Part shown: positions 1 through 8,867 of the stretch, in pieces
How the letters are laid out: each line of letters starts with the position of its first letter
Position numbering within the stretch: the first letter of the stretch is position 1
NCBI GenBank assembly: GCA_039587475.1
Contig: JBDHIK010000002.1
Coordinates: 1 to 64,000, forward strand
Origin: N074bin45 sp039587475
Lineage (GTDB): Bacteria > Gemmatimonadota > Gemmatimonadetes > Gemmatimonadales > GWC2-71-9
Direction: 5' to 3'
DNA length: 64,000 bases
Position numbers and translations under genes: made by a program
The notes under the pieces: generated by a model
What the model was told of the DNA's origin: nothing
The model's database searches: none
Seen by the model: only the letters and a program-made list of their open reading frames with translations

Positions 1-17
1 CGGACCGTCGCCCGTCG

Positions 18-89
18 ATGTCGCACCACACTCCACCACAGCTCTTCCTGATCGACGGCTACGCGCTGATCTAGCGTGCCTTCTTCGCG
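18..89 (+). other. polA: In-frame 5' part of polA interrupted by an amber codon
   Basis: An ATG at 18 opens a frame that reads MSHHTPPQLFLIDGYALI, then TAG at 72-74, then RAFFAM running straight into the polA frame. PolA proteins usually begin with a hydrophobic strand, the metal-binding Asp of the 5' nuclease (here in LIDGY), and then Tyr-Arg. The TAG sits exactly where that Tyr is expected, so a single change from TAC or TAT explains it. The true ancestral start is therefore very probably 18. Reading error, nonsense mutation and amber reading cannot be told apart from sequence alone. Confidence 0.8.
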
Positions 90-2654
90 ATGATCAGCCG
101 GCCGCTCACCACCTCCAAGGGTGTCAACACCTCCGTGGCGTGGGGTGTCGTCAACTTTCTGCTCCGGCTCCAGGAGAAGTACCAGCCGGACTACCTCGCC
201 TGGGTCAATGACGCCGGGGATTCGTTCAGGACGACGACCTACGCCGAGTACAAGTCCACCAGAGAGAAGCTGGATGACGAACTGCAGGCCGACTTCGATC
301 TGGCGCTCGAGCACGTCCGGGCCCTGCTGGAAGCGTTCCGGGTCCGCACGGTCGAAGCCCCGGGCTATGAGGCGGACGACGTCATCGGGACCCTGGCGTC
401 GCGGGCGGTGGAGGAGGGACTCCAGGTCGTCATCGTGTCGGGTGACAAGGACTTCTACCAACTGATCGGTGAGCGGGTTGCGCTGCTGAACCCCGGGCGC
501 GGCGGCCCCGCCGCCGTGACCGAGCAGTGGGTCGATGCGGCCAACGCCCGGGAACGGCTGGGCGTTCCCCCCGAACAGGTCATCGACTACCTGGCCCTCG
601 TCGGCGACAGCTCGGACAACGTGCCGGGCGTCAAGGGGATCGGTCCCAAGGGTGCGGTGTCGCTGCTGACCGAGTTCGGCGACCTGGACACCATGATTGC
701 CAAGGCCGACACCATCGCCCAAAAGAGATCGCGTGAGGCGCTCAAGGCCCACGCAGACAACGCCAGGTTGTCTCGCGATCTGGTTACCCTCAAGCTGGAC
801 CTCGACGTGGACGTTGGCCTGGAAGATCTGGTGGCACAGACGCCCGCTTGGGACGCCGTGGCGCCACTCCTGTCCCAGTTCGAGTTCTACACGCTGGCCG
901 AGCGTCTGGACCTGGAGGCGCATCCCGAGGGCAGCCAGTCCGGTTCCCCACAAGAAGCCGCCCCGCCGACCATTGTCGTAAAGGATCTCGACGCTCTGGC
1001 CGGCGCCGTGGAGCAGCTTCGGGCGGCGCCCCGTGTTGCGATGTCCGTGCAGTCGTCGTCATTCGCGACCCGAAGTGCCGCACTGACCGGGATGGCGCTG
1101 GCCATTCCGGATGGCCCGGCCTGGTACTTCCCTTTCGGCCATGAGACGACGGTCGGCGCCCTGGCCGCCCCGGCACCGATCGGGAACCTCCCGCCATTGA
1201 CCGATGCCGCGTGCGCCGGCCTGGCCGGAATCCTGTCCGACGGTGCCGTGCCCAAGCTGGGGCACGACCTCAAGTTCGCCTGGGAGATCCTGCGGGGGGC
1301 CGGAGTGGAACTGGCGGGGGCCGTGCACGACACCATGCTGGAGAGCTTCGTGCTCGACCCGGGTCGGCGGTCACACACCCTGGACACGCTGGCCCTCGAT
1401 CAGTCGGGCGTCACGCTGCGGCCCTGGTCGGACCTGGTGGGCAAGGGGAAGGACCAGGTGCGGTTCTCCGAGATCGAGGTCGAGAATGCCGCCCGCTACG
1501 CCGGTGACCGGGCCCGGGCGACCCTGCTGCTGCACCAGGTCTTCCAGCCCGAACTGGAGCGTCTGGGACTGACCACCCTGCTGGAGGATATCGAGGTGCC
1601 CCTGGTCGAAGTCCTGGTCGACATGGAGTGGGCCGGGGTCGCGATCGACCAGGCGGTGTTCGCCCAGTTGGGACAGCGCTATGCCAGTGATCTGGCAGAT
1701 CTGCAACAGCAGATTCATCAGGCCGCGGGCCAGGAGTTCAATCTCAATTCACCCAAACAGTTGGCGGTGGTGCTGTTCGAAGAAGGAGGACTCCCCGTCA
1801 TCAAGCGCACCAAGACCGGACCATCGACGGACGCCGACGTTTTGGAACAGCTGTCGGCCATGGGGTACGAAGTCCCGCAACTCATCATGGCCTATCGCGA
1901 ACTCGTGCGCACGTCACGGGGGGAAGAGATTCGACGCGCGTTCGTGGCGGGCGAGGGACAGCGCTTCGTGGTGGCCGACTATTCGCAGATCGAGCTGCGC
2001 CTCATGGCGCACCTGTCCGGCGACCCCCTGCTGGTGCAGGCGTTCGAGGATGGCGGCGACATTCATCGGCAGACGGCGGCGGTCACGTTCGACGTTCCCG
2101 TGGCGGAGGTGACGGGCGACATGCGTGCCCAGGCCAAGACGATCAACTTCGCCACCATTTACGGACAGGGACCGTTCGCCCTCGGCAAACAACTGGGCAT
2201 TCCTCAGGCCGAAGCCAAGGATTTCATCGCCCAGTACTTCGAGCGGTTCTCCGGGGTCAGGGCCTATCTGGACGAGCAGGTGTCGCTGGCACGTGACCAG
2301 GGATACGTCACGACGCTGTTCGGCCGGCGCCGCTACATCCCCGAAATCAAGAGCAAGAACTTCAACATCCGGGCGTTCGGTGAGCGGACCGCGCAGAACA
2401 CCCCGCTCCAGGGTTCCGCCGCCGACTTGATCAAGATCGCCATGCGCACCATTCACCAGAGTCTGGTGGCACGCGACCTGTCCAGCCGCCTGATTCTTCA
2501 GGTGCACGACGAACTGGTGCTGGAGTGTCCCGAGCGGGAAGCGGAAGAAGTCGGATCGCTGGTCCGTGATGCGATGGAATCGGCAGCGGCCTTGTCCGTA
2601 CCGCTGGTGGCGGATGTCGGCATCGGGGTCAACTGGCGGGACGCCAAGGCCTGA
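90..2654 (+). CDS. polA: DNA polymerase I, with lesions; possible pseudogene
   Basis: Family A polymerase for lagging-strand and repair synthesis. The open part starts at ATG 90, codon 25 of the ancestral frame. Without the first 24 codons it lacks the first acidic residue of the 5' nuclease. The rest of that domain is recognisable (GYEADDVIG, SGDKDF). The 3'-5' exonuclease fold is present, but the usual DxE motif reads SVQ at codons 343-345, so proofreading is probably absent. Palm motifs remain: DYSQIELR at codon 654, the K-x3-F-x3-Y helix (KTINFATIY) and QVHDELV. Between YRELV and RTSRGEE (about 1902-1917) the conserved stretch holding TGRLSS and NLQNIP is missing, about 47 residues by comparison with E. 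coli Pol I. Function as a polymerase is doubtful. The lesions could instead be assembly or read errors. Confidence 0.85.
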   Translation: MISRPLTTSKGVNTSVAWGVVNFLLRLQEKYQPDYLAWVNDAGDSFRTTTYAEYKSTREKLDDELQADFDLALEHVRALLEAFRVRTVEAPGYEADDVIGTLASRAVEEGLQVVIVSGDKDFYQLIGERVALLNPGRGGPAAVTEQWVDAANARERLGVPPEQVIDYLALVGDSSDNVPGVKGIGPKGAVSLLTEFGDLDTMIAKADTIAQKRSREALKAHADNARLSRDLVTLKLDLDVDVGLEDLVAQTPAWDAVAPLLSQFEFYTLAERLDLEAHPEGSQSGSPQEAAPPTIVVKDLDALAGAVEQLRAAPRVAMSVQSSSFATRSAALTGMALAIPDGPAWYFPFGHETTVGALAAPAPIGNLPPLTDAACAGLAGILSDGAVPKLGHDLKFAWEILRGAGVELAGAVHDTMLESFVLDPGRRSHTLDTLALDQSGVTLRPWSDLVGKGKDQVRFSEIEVENAARYAGDRARATLLLHQVFQPELERLGLTTLLEDIEVPLVEVLVDMEWAGVAIDQAVFAQLGQRYASDLADLQQQIHQAAGQEFNLNSPKQLAVVLFEEGGLPVIKRTKTGPSTDADVLEQLSAMGYEVPQLIMAYRELVRTSRGEEIRRAFVAGEGQRFVVADYSQIELRLMAHLSGDPLLVQAFEDGGDIHRQTAAVTFDVPVAEVTGDMRAQAKTINFATIYGQGPFALGKQLGIPQAEAKDFIAQYFERFSGVRAYLDEQVSLARDQGYVTTLFGRRRYIPEIKSKNFNIRAFGERTAQNTPLQGSAADLIKIAMRTIHQSLVARDLSSRLILQVHDELVLECPEREAEEVGSLVRDAMESAAALSVPLVADVGIGVNWRDAKA

Positions 2655-2725
2655 GGGGCCAGAAAGCTACTCCGGTTCCCGCCCATTCGATCCGCGCCGC
2701 CGGGGGTACCGGGATCCTCTCGCCG
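2611..2725. repeat. Diverged direct repeat, copy 1: polA tail plus weak MMPL-tail remnant
   Basis: Copy 1 runs from the last codons of polA into the intergenic region. It pairs with 4471-4578. The first 48 or so bases match closely, sharing runs such as ACTGGCGGGACG and CAAGGCCTGAGGGGC. After that the match is patchy but includes TACTCCG and an aligned minus-strand stop codon (cta here, tta at 4520). In this copy the polA end is intact and the MMPL end is degraded. Confidence 0.7.
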
Positions 2726-3070
2726 AAAACTCAAACGCGAGACGTGCGGCCATCGGTTTGACGGCCTGGGGTCCGAACACGTGGGGCTGCATACAGCATG
2801 TTTGACCAGTGTTGCAGCATGTCGTGTAAGGACTTAGGTGGCGCCTCTACCAGTTGAGTTCTGTCCGTTCAGGTCCTTGATTGGCTCCGGTGGCACCCAG
2901 GCTCGACCGCAAAATCACGCAAGAATCACCCCTCGGCCCCATGCTTGGACCCGAGTTCTCTCGTGGCTTGCCGGCAGCAGCAGAGGCGCTGGAGCGCCCC
3001 GACTGGCAAGCCCCTGAACCTGCGGGGGGTGACCTTGGGCACGAGTTTCCCTGGGACGACACGAGGTCCC
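2655..3070. other. Intergenic region between polA and the GWxTD gene
   Basis: Apart from the repeat remnant at its left end, no open frame in this 416-base stretch looks like a gene. No convincing promoter or terminator is visible. A frame extending upstream of 3071 stays open but encodes sequence without a signal peptide, so it is probably not translated. Confidence 0.4.
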
Positions 3071-4423
3071 GTGATCCGTCGCTTTGTGATGGTTGGACTC
3101 CTCGTGGTACCAGCGCTCGGGTGTGGCAGCCACTGGGTCCGGGTTGGCTCGGGGGACGCCTACAAGACGCCGGAGGAGGCCGTCGCCGATGTTTTCAACC
3201 CGACCTCCGCTTACGAGCTCCTGGGGCGACTCAGCGCACCGGAGCCGCTCCCCTTCGTCGGGGACGTGGCTTTCGCAGATGGTCCCGCCGACTCCGTCAT
3301 CGCCGTTGTAGCGCTCGCACTCGAGAACAGAGCCCTGACCTTCCAGCGCGAAGGAGACAGCTTCGTCGCCCGGTATCGGGTGGACATCCAGCTCCAGCAG
3401 GAGGGCGAGACCCCCATTCGTGTGAGCCGAGAGGAAGCCGTCCAGGTGCCTACGTATCACGAAACTCTGCGGAACAAGGAAAGTGTCCTGTTCCAGCAGA
3501 GCTTTCACCTCGCAAGCGACGAGTACACGATTACAGTGGATGTCGTCGATGGGGCATCCCCAGCGAAGAGCAGGGCCCAGGGGACCTACTGCGTCCCCAC
3601 CTTCACCGCAGGTAGCATCTCCGACCCGATGATCGTCTACCGGGTCACTGGACGAAACTCTCCGCGGGAGCCCTTGTCGATGCTTCTCAACCCCCGTGGG
3701 GCAGTCGCGTATGGTGGGGACACGTTGCTGGCGTACATCGAAGGCTATGGCTTCCTGGAACCGACGACCGTCCCCTTTACGGTGCGAGACGAAGCCGGAC
3801 AGATCATGTATGAGGATTCACTGCTTTTTCAAGGCGCCCAACCGCTGGAGAGCCATCTCGTGAAGGTGGTGCCGGAAGGGCAAACTTTGGGAGAACTCGT
3901 TCTTGCAGTGGGAGAAGCGGGACATCAGCGGACAACGAGCGCCTTGGTCACCTACTCGGAGGCCTGGGTGCTGACACACTATGAGGAGACACTCAAGGTT
4001 CTCCGGTATCTCCGTAAGGACGATTGGGTCGATAGTCTTCGGCAGGCTCCCGTGGAGCGACGCGCGGAGACGTGGCAGGCCTTCCAGGTCGAGACGGACC
4101 CCAACAAGGCCACGCCGGAGAACGAAGTGCTCGAAGAGTATTTCGACCGGGTGCAAATGACGAACATCGTGTTCACGAACGAGAACATGCCGGGGTGGCG
4201 CACCCACCGGGGGGAGATCTACATCACCCTCGGTGCCCCGGACGAGATATTCGACCGGCGCACGGAATCCGAGGGGCGCTTCATATACTGGGTCTACTTC
4301 GAGTACCGTCTCGAGATCGTGTTCGAGGATTCCTTCCGCTTCGGAACCTATCGACTCACACCGGACTCGCACGCTTCGTACATGCATACACTGTCACGGT
4401 TGGACCGCCAGCACGACGACTAG
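3071..4423 (+). CDS. GWxTD domain-containing lipoprotein
   Basis: Secreted protein of about 450 residues. A GTG start at 3071 is chosen because it gives a short basic and hydrophobic signal ending in PALGC, a likely lipoprotein cleavage site; ATG 3089 is an alternative. The C-terminal third carries the GWxTD domain. Its core reads GWRTHRG at residues 375-381, followed by EIYITLGAPDEIF, with His where the family name has Asp. The middle region looks like a beta-rich extracellular part. The family is common in Gemmatimonadota and Acidobacteriota and has no firm function. The gene is isolated, transcribed towards the MMPL gene and flanked by diverged repeats, which suggests it arrived by insertion or duplication. 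Codon use looks less GC-biased than that of its neighbours. Confidence 0.8.
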   Translation: MIRRFVMVGLLVVPALGCGSHWVRVGSGDAYKTPEEAVADVFNPTSAYELLGRLSAPEPLPFVGDVAFADGPADSVIAVVALALENRALTFQREGDSFVARYRVDIQLQQEGETPIRVSREEAVQVPTYHETLRNKESVLFQQSFHLASDEYTITVDVVDGASPAKSRAQGTYCVPTFTAGSISDPMIVYRVTGRNSPREPLSMLLNPRGAVAYGGDTLLAYIEGYGFLEPTTVPFTVRDEAGQIMYEDSLLFQGAQPLESHLVKVVPEGQTLGELVLAVGEAGHQRTTSALVTYSEAWVLTHYEETLKVLRYLRKDDWVDSLRQAPVERRAETWQAFQVETDPNKATPENEVLEEYFDRVQMTNIVFTNENMPGWRTHRGEIYITLGAPDEIFDRRTESEGRFIYWVYFEYRLEIVFEDSFRFGTYRLTPDSHASYMHTLSRLDRQHDD

Positions 4424-4470
4424 GGGGCCACCCGCCCGTGCCCCCCACACGCCTCCAGGGGGGATCCTGG

Positions 4471-4578
4471 CGGTTGTCGGCATCGGTGTGACTGGCGGGA
4501 CGTCAAGGCCTGAGGGGCGTTACTCCGACTCGCCCACTTCGAGCACGCGACCCGCCGGCGGCACCGAAACCGTTTCTC
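4471..4578. repeat. Diverged direct repeat, copy 2: polA tail remnant plus MMPL tail
   Basis: Partner of 2611-2725. Here the polA-like end is a remnant: a one-base deletion near 4490 breaks the reading frame of the last polA codons, yet the sequence through CAAGGCCTGAGGGGC is kept. The MMPL end is intact. Together the copies suggest that polA and the MMPL gene once faced each other tail to tail, before the 1.9-kb segment with the GWxTD gene came between them. Confidence 0.7.
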
Positions 4579-6874
4579 CCGAGACCGTGGGGCCGGCCGG
4601 ATCGACCCGGAGCGGCACCCCCGGCCACCAGTTCCAGCGTCCCATCAAATGCATGAAGGCCGGGACCAGCACCATGCGAACGATGGTGGCATCCAGCAGG
4701 ACCGCCACCGCCAGGCCGAAGCCCAGGAACTGCATCACCAGAACCCGGGCAAAAGCGAAGACCCCGAATACCATGATCATGATGAGCGCGGCCGAGGTGA
4801 TGACCGACGCCGTGGCGCTCAACCCTTCCATGGTGGCTTCGTCGTTCTTGCCGGTCCGGTCGTAGGCCTCCTTGATCCGGCTCAACAGAAACACTTCGTA
4901 GTCCATGCTGAGTCCGAACACGATGGCGAACACCAGCACCGGCACGACGACGAAGATGGCCGATGTCGGGCCACCGATGCCCAGCAATCCGCCATCCCAT
5001 CCGAACTGGAACACCAGGACGATGAGACCGAACGTGGCACCGACGGAAAGCGCGTTCATGATGATCGCCTTGAGCGGCACCAGGACCGACTTGAACGCCA
5101 GGGCCAGCATGACCCCGGTGGCGCCGAGGATCAGCAGCACCAGCAGTGGAAACTGCGCCAGCAGCTCCTCCTGGAAATCGAGCGTCGACGCTACGTAACC
5201 ACCCACCAGCAGGTCGCTGCCAGTGAGCCCCCGAATACCGGAATCCCCCATGGCACGGATGGAACGGATCAGATCCATCTGGGTGGTGAGGGAGGTCGTA
5301 TCGGACGGGATCACGTCGAGCAACACCATGCGTGAGTCGCTGCTCAGATAGGCGTCGACGAAGTCGCCGTAGCGCTCCCGGGCCCGGTCGAGATCGCTGT
5401 ACAGCAGGGACAAGCCCAGAATGGACGCGTTGGGAGCGATGTCCACGACGCTTCGGACTTGCTTGATGCGCGGGTCGGCCTTGAGGGTGTCGGACAAGCG
5501 CTTGACGCCGCGGAGACGGGCCGCGCCAACCGCCCGTTCGCCTTCCGGGACCTCGACCAGAATTCGGACCGGCATGATGACGCCCCCGGCTCCCATGCGC
5601 GTCAGCACTTCCACGCCCTGTCCCGCTTCGGAGTGACTGGGCCACCAGTTCCGCGAGGGCAGTCCGATCCGAATGAACAGCAGCGGTGCCGTCAGGGTGG
5701 CGATGGTGAGGCCCCCAAGGAGCAGTGCCCGATAGGGGTTGCGCGCCAGGGTCCGGGCCCAGCGCTCCCACATCAGCGGCGAGTGGTACCATGCGAGTCG
5801 CTTGGCCAGGAACCGCGGGTGGTTGATTTCCTTTCCGAGGATCGCCAGCAGCGCCGGGAGCAGCGTGACGGAAAGGAGAACCGCCACGGCCACGACGATC
5901 AGCCCTCCGATACCGACGCTGCGCGTGTCGGTCAGGGGCGTGATGAGCAGTGCCGCGAAGCCCACCATCACCGTGAGACCGGAGGTGATGACGGCAGATC
6001 CAGCAGTCTGCATGGTCCTCAGCGCGGCGTCCTTGCGTCCGATACCACGCCGCAACTCCTCGCGGAAACGAGTCACGATGAGGAGTGAGTAGTCGATGCC
6101 GACACCGAGCCCCACCATCGTGGTGAGGTTCAGCACGAAGATGGACATCGGGGTGACGCGCGCGACCAGACCCACGACCGCCAATGCCACGAAGATGGCC
6201 AGGAACCCGACCAGCAGCGGAAGCAGTGCCGCGACCAGGGCGCCAAACGCGAGGACCAGGATGACCAGCGTGATCGGAAGCAGTCGGATCTCACCGTTCC
6301 GGCTGTCTTCCGCCGAGATCTCGCGAACGTCCAGATCGAGTGGCGCCCGACCGGTGACGAGGACCCGATAGCTGTTGCGGTTGGGCACCCGTGCCATCGT
6401 CGAGGCCAGGGTTTCCCGAGCATGTGGAACGATGCCTCCGACGTCCTGCCCTGGCACATTTACTGCTACCACGAAGAAGGTCGTCCGACCGTCCGGGCTG
6501 ATGAACAACGAATCGTCGGTGGCGGGGAAGGAGATGGTGCCTTGGACGTAACTCTGCCGTTCCATGCCGGCGATCAGGCTGTCCAGGACGGCACGAGGCC
6601 GCGGTGTGTGAAACGGCGCCGGCCCTTCCACCGTGACGGCGAAGAACTCCCCGATGGGCCGGGCGAACCGATCGCGCAGCATCCCGTCGGTGCGGAGCGC
6701 CTCGGTGTCGCGATCGCTGTCACCGCGGACGTCGAGCGCGTCGAGCGTGTGGCGCGCCTGGAGGATGGCGCCGGCGCCAATTGCTACCCAGAGCGCCACG
6801 ACCAGCCACCGGGCCCGGATCACGCCGGACGCGAAGGCCCGCATCGCCACCGAATCGATCTTCCCCAACTGCAT
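4520..6874 (-). CDS. MMPL/RND family transporter
   Basis: Inner-membrane exporter of about 784 residues, related to MmpL and YdfJ proteins that move lipids or drugs using the proton gradient. It has the duplicated MMPL layout: a first membrane helix (ARWLVVALWVAIGAG), a large periplasmic loop, a helix bundle with GLGVGIDYSLLIVTRF, then a second loop and bundle with VFGLSMDYEVFLLSRI. These Asp-Tyr pairs are the family signature of the proton path. ATG 6874 is preferred to the longer frame from 6922 because it begins just before the first helix and has a GGGAG-like site upstream. It is transcribed away from the matrixin gene. The substrate cannot be inferred. Confidence 0.9.
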   Translation of the reverse strand: MQLGKIDSVAMRAFASGVIRARWLVVALWVAIGAGAILQARHTLDALDVRGDSDRDTEALRTDGMLRDRFARPIGEFFAVTVEGPAPFHTPRPRAVLDSLIAGMERQSYVQGTISFPATDDSLFISPDGRTTFFVVAVNVPGQDVGGIVPHARETLASTMARVPNRNSYRVLVTGRAPLDLDVREISAEDSRNGEIRLLPITLVILVLAFGALVAALLPLLVGFLAIFVALAVVGLVARVTPMSIFVLNLTTMVGLGVGIDYSLLIVTRFREELRRGIGRKDAALRTMQTAGSAVITSGLTVMVGFAALLITPLTDTRSVGIGGLIVVAVAVLLSVTLLPALLAILGKEINHPRFLAKRLAWYHSPLMWERWARTLARNPYRALLLGGLTIATLTAPLLFIRIGLPSRNWWPSHSEAGQGVEVLTRMGAGGVIMPVRILVEVPEGERAVGAARLRGVKRLSDTLKADPRIKQVRSVVDIAPNASILGLSLLYSDLDRARERYGDFVDAYLSSDSRMVLLDVIPSDTTSLTTQMDLIRSIRAMGDSGIRGLTGSDLLVGGYVASTLDFQEELLAQFPLLVLLILGATGVMLALAFKSVLVPLKAIIMNALSVGATFGLIVLVFQFGWDGGLLGIGGPTSAIFVVVPVLVFAIVFGLSMDYEVFLLSRIKEAYDRTGKNDEATMEGLSATASVITSAALIMIMVFGVFAFARVLVMQFLGFGLAVAVLLDATIVRMVLVPAFMHLMGRWNWWPGVPLRVDPAGPTVSGETVSVPPAGRVLEVGESE

Positions 6875-6951
6875 CGGGCTATCGTGCTCCCATCGGTGCT
6901 GACCTCTGGCCGTTGGCCTCACACCGCCCCTTCGGGCGATATTCAGACATC

Positions 6952-7704
6952 ATGCTCCTGCGCTCTGTTCTCATCCTGATTCTCGTCACGGCCGGCCTGC
7001 TGGTCGCCGCCGATGCTCTCCACGACGGGGACACTCGGAATGACACCCTGGCCGAGGAGTCGGCCGGCGCTCTCCCCGCAGGTCTGATCGACGAAGCTCC
7101 GGGACCTGAGCCCGAGCCGGACGTCCGAGCGGCCCAACGCCGCCGCCTGTGGGAGGCGGCGGGACAAACATACCTCGACTCGCTGCTTCCCGGCACCGAT
7201 TCCGTGATCCGCCGCTGGCCCGACCGTGACGGCCAGGCGCTGCGCGTGGCGATGGTTCCCGGTGGGTCGCCCGACTTTCAGCCCCGCATGACTGCCCTGG
7301 TCCGGGACGCCGCCTCGCGTTGGGAGCGGGAGGGTGTGGGGTACCACTTCACGTTCCAGAGCGACAGCGTGGGCGCCGATATCGTGGTTCGCTGGCGCAC
7401 CAGTTTCTCACCCACCGATCGCGCCGGGCAGACGGATCTTCGCTGGGATCGGCGAGGACATATCCGGAGCGCCGTCGTGACACTGGCCCTCAGGGACCCC
7501 CGGGACCGGCCCTTCACCGACGAGGCGCTGCGGGCAGTGGCCGTCCACGAGCTGGGTCACGCCGTGGGCTTGCCACATTCGGCCGACTCGAACGATGTCA
7601 TGTTCCCCAGTACCCGAACCGACGATGTATCGCTGAGGGACCGGTCCAGCGCCCGGTTGCTCTATCAACTGACGCCTGGATCCCTGAAAGAAGGCGGCCA
7701 GTGA
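6952..7704 (+). CDS. Matrixin-like zinc metalloprotease, secreted
   Basis: Predicted exported protease of about 250 residues. It begins with a hydrophobic signal or anchor (LLRSVLILILVTAGLLVA). The catalytic motif HELGHAVGLPH spans residues 199-209, giving three zinc-binding histidines and the general-base Glu. It is followed by a Met in NDVMFP that fits the met-turn of the metzincin clan. The region before the motif matches the small matrixin (M10-like) fold, with no haemopexin or other C-terminal domain. Start ATG 6952 is chosen for the signal. Its stop overlaps the GTG of the next gene, so the two are probably co-translated. Confidence 0.85.
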   Translation: MLLRSVLILILVTAGLLVAADALHDGDTRNDTLAEESAGALPAGLIDEAPGPEPEPDVRAAQRRRLWEAAGQTYLDSLLPGTDSVIRRWPDRDGQALRVAMVPGGSPDFQPRMTALVRDAASRWEREGVGYHFTFQSDSVGADIVVRWRTSFSPTDRAGQTDLRWDRRGHIRSAVVTLALRDPRDRPFTDEALRAVAVHELGHAVGLPHSADSNDVMFPSTRTDDVSLRDRSSARLLYQLTPGSLKEGGQ

Positions 7705-8867
7705 GACGGTTCCTCCGCAGCACGGTCGCGCTAGTTCTGTTGGCTCCTGGTCCTGGTCTCCTGGCCCAGGGCTACGGCGCCGTCGACAGCATCGTGATGC
7801 AGGGCATCAACCAGGGCATCTACCCGGGCGCCGTGGTCGTCGCCGGCCGCCGGGACGCCATCGTCTATTCCCGGGGCTACGGACATCTCACCTGGGATCG
7901 GACCACCGCCGTGCCCGATCCGGAGAACACCCTGTGGGACCTGGCGTCCCTGACCAAGGTCGTGGCGACCTCCAGCTCGGCGTTGGTCCTGGTGGATCAG
8001 GGTCGTCTGGACCTGGACCTGACAGTAGGCCACTACCTGCCCCGGTTTTCTGGAGGCCGCAAGGACGAGGTAACGGTTCGCATGCTCCTGAATCACACCA
8101 GCGGGCTGCGCAGCTATCGCCAGTTCTTCAAGATGGCCGACAGCAGGGGCGAAGCCATCGACCTGCTGTACCAGGAGCCGCTGCAGCGGCGGCCCGGGTC
8201 GAAGGCAGTCTACAGCGATCTCAACGCCATGCTTCTGGGGCTCGTCGTGGAGGCTGTGGCGGGTGAGTCGCTGGACCAGTTCTCGGCGCGAAACGTATTC
8301 GCTCCGCTGGGCATGGACGGCACCCGCTTCACGTTGAGCGCGGCCCAGAGGAAGCGGGCGGCCCCCACTGGCCGGTGGCGTGGCCACGACGTCGGTGGCG
8401 TCGTCAACGACCAGAATGCCGTTGTGCTCGACGGGGTGGCGGGACATGCCGGACTCTTCGCCAGCGGCGCTGATGTGGCACGCTTTGCCCAGTGGTGGTT
8501 GAATGATGGCGCCGTGGCAGGCACGCCCCTGGTCCGGGCCGAGACCATGCGGTCCTTCCTGATTCCCGGCGTCAACAGCGGCAGCAGGTTGCTGGGGTGG
8601 GATACCCGGGACCCGGAGTACCCGCCTCCCTCCGTCTTCGGAGAGCTGTTGAGCCGCAGTGCCTACGGGCACACCGGGTGGACCGGCACCGAACTGTGGG
8701 TCGACCCGGAGCGCGATCTCTTCCTGGTCTTCCTGACCAATCGCAGTTACGCCCCGCGCGTCAATGGATCGATCGGCGCCCTTCGCCGGGTCCGGGCCAG
8801 TCTGTCGGAAGCCGTCGTCCGGGCCGTACCCGGCGCTTGCCAGGTGACCATCGCTCCGACGTGCTGA
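7701..8867 (+). CDS. Serine hydrolase, beta-lactamase/DD-peptidase family
   Basis: Exported protein of about 388 residues of the class C beta-lactamase-like family (Pfam Beta-lactamase). A signal peptide (STVALVLLAPGPGLLAQ) is followed by the SxxK motif SLTK at residues 83-86, a YSD motif at 171-173, and HTG at 324-326 in place of KTG. Family members include esterases, peptidases and penicillin-binding-protein relatives, so the substrate is open. The GTG start at 7701 overlaps the previous stop (GTGA) and has AAGGCGG just upstream. The end overlaps the start of the next gene, making a three-gene coupled run. Confidence 0.85.
   Translation: MRRFLRSTVALVLLAPGPGLLAQGYGAVDSIVMQGINQGIYPGAVVVAGRRDAIVYSRGYGHLTWDRTTAVPDPENTLWDLASLTKVVATSSSALVLVDQGRLDLDLTVGHYLPRFSGGRKDEVTVRMLLNHTSGLRSYRQFFKMADSRGEAIDLLYQEPLQRRPGSKAVYSDLNAMLLGLVVEAVAGESLDQFSARNVFAPLGMDGTRFTLSAAQRKRAAPTGRWRGHDVGGVVNDQNAVVLDGVAGHAGLFASGADVARFAQWWLNDGAVAGTPLVRAETMRSFLIPGVNSGSRLLGWDTRDPEYPPPSVFGELLSRSAYGHTGWTGTELWVDPERDLFLVFLTNRSYAPRVNGSIGALRRVRASLSEAVVRAVPGACQVTIAPTC

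Noticed and set aside
4520..5792. Long open frames overlapping the MMPL gene in other frames
   Set aside because: They show the arginine-, proline- and histidine-rich composition of shadow frames and no conserved motif.
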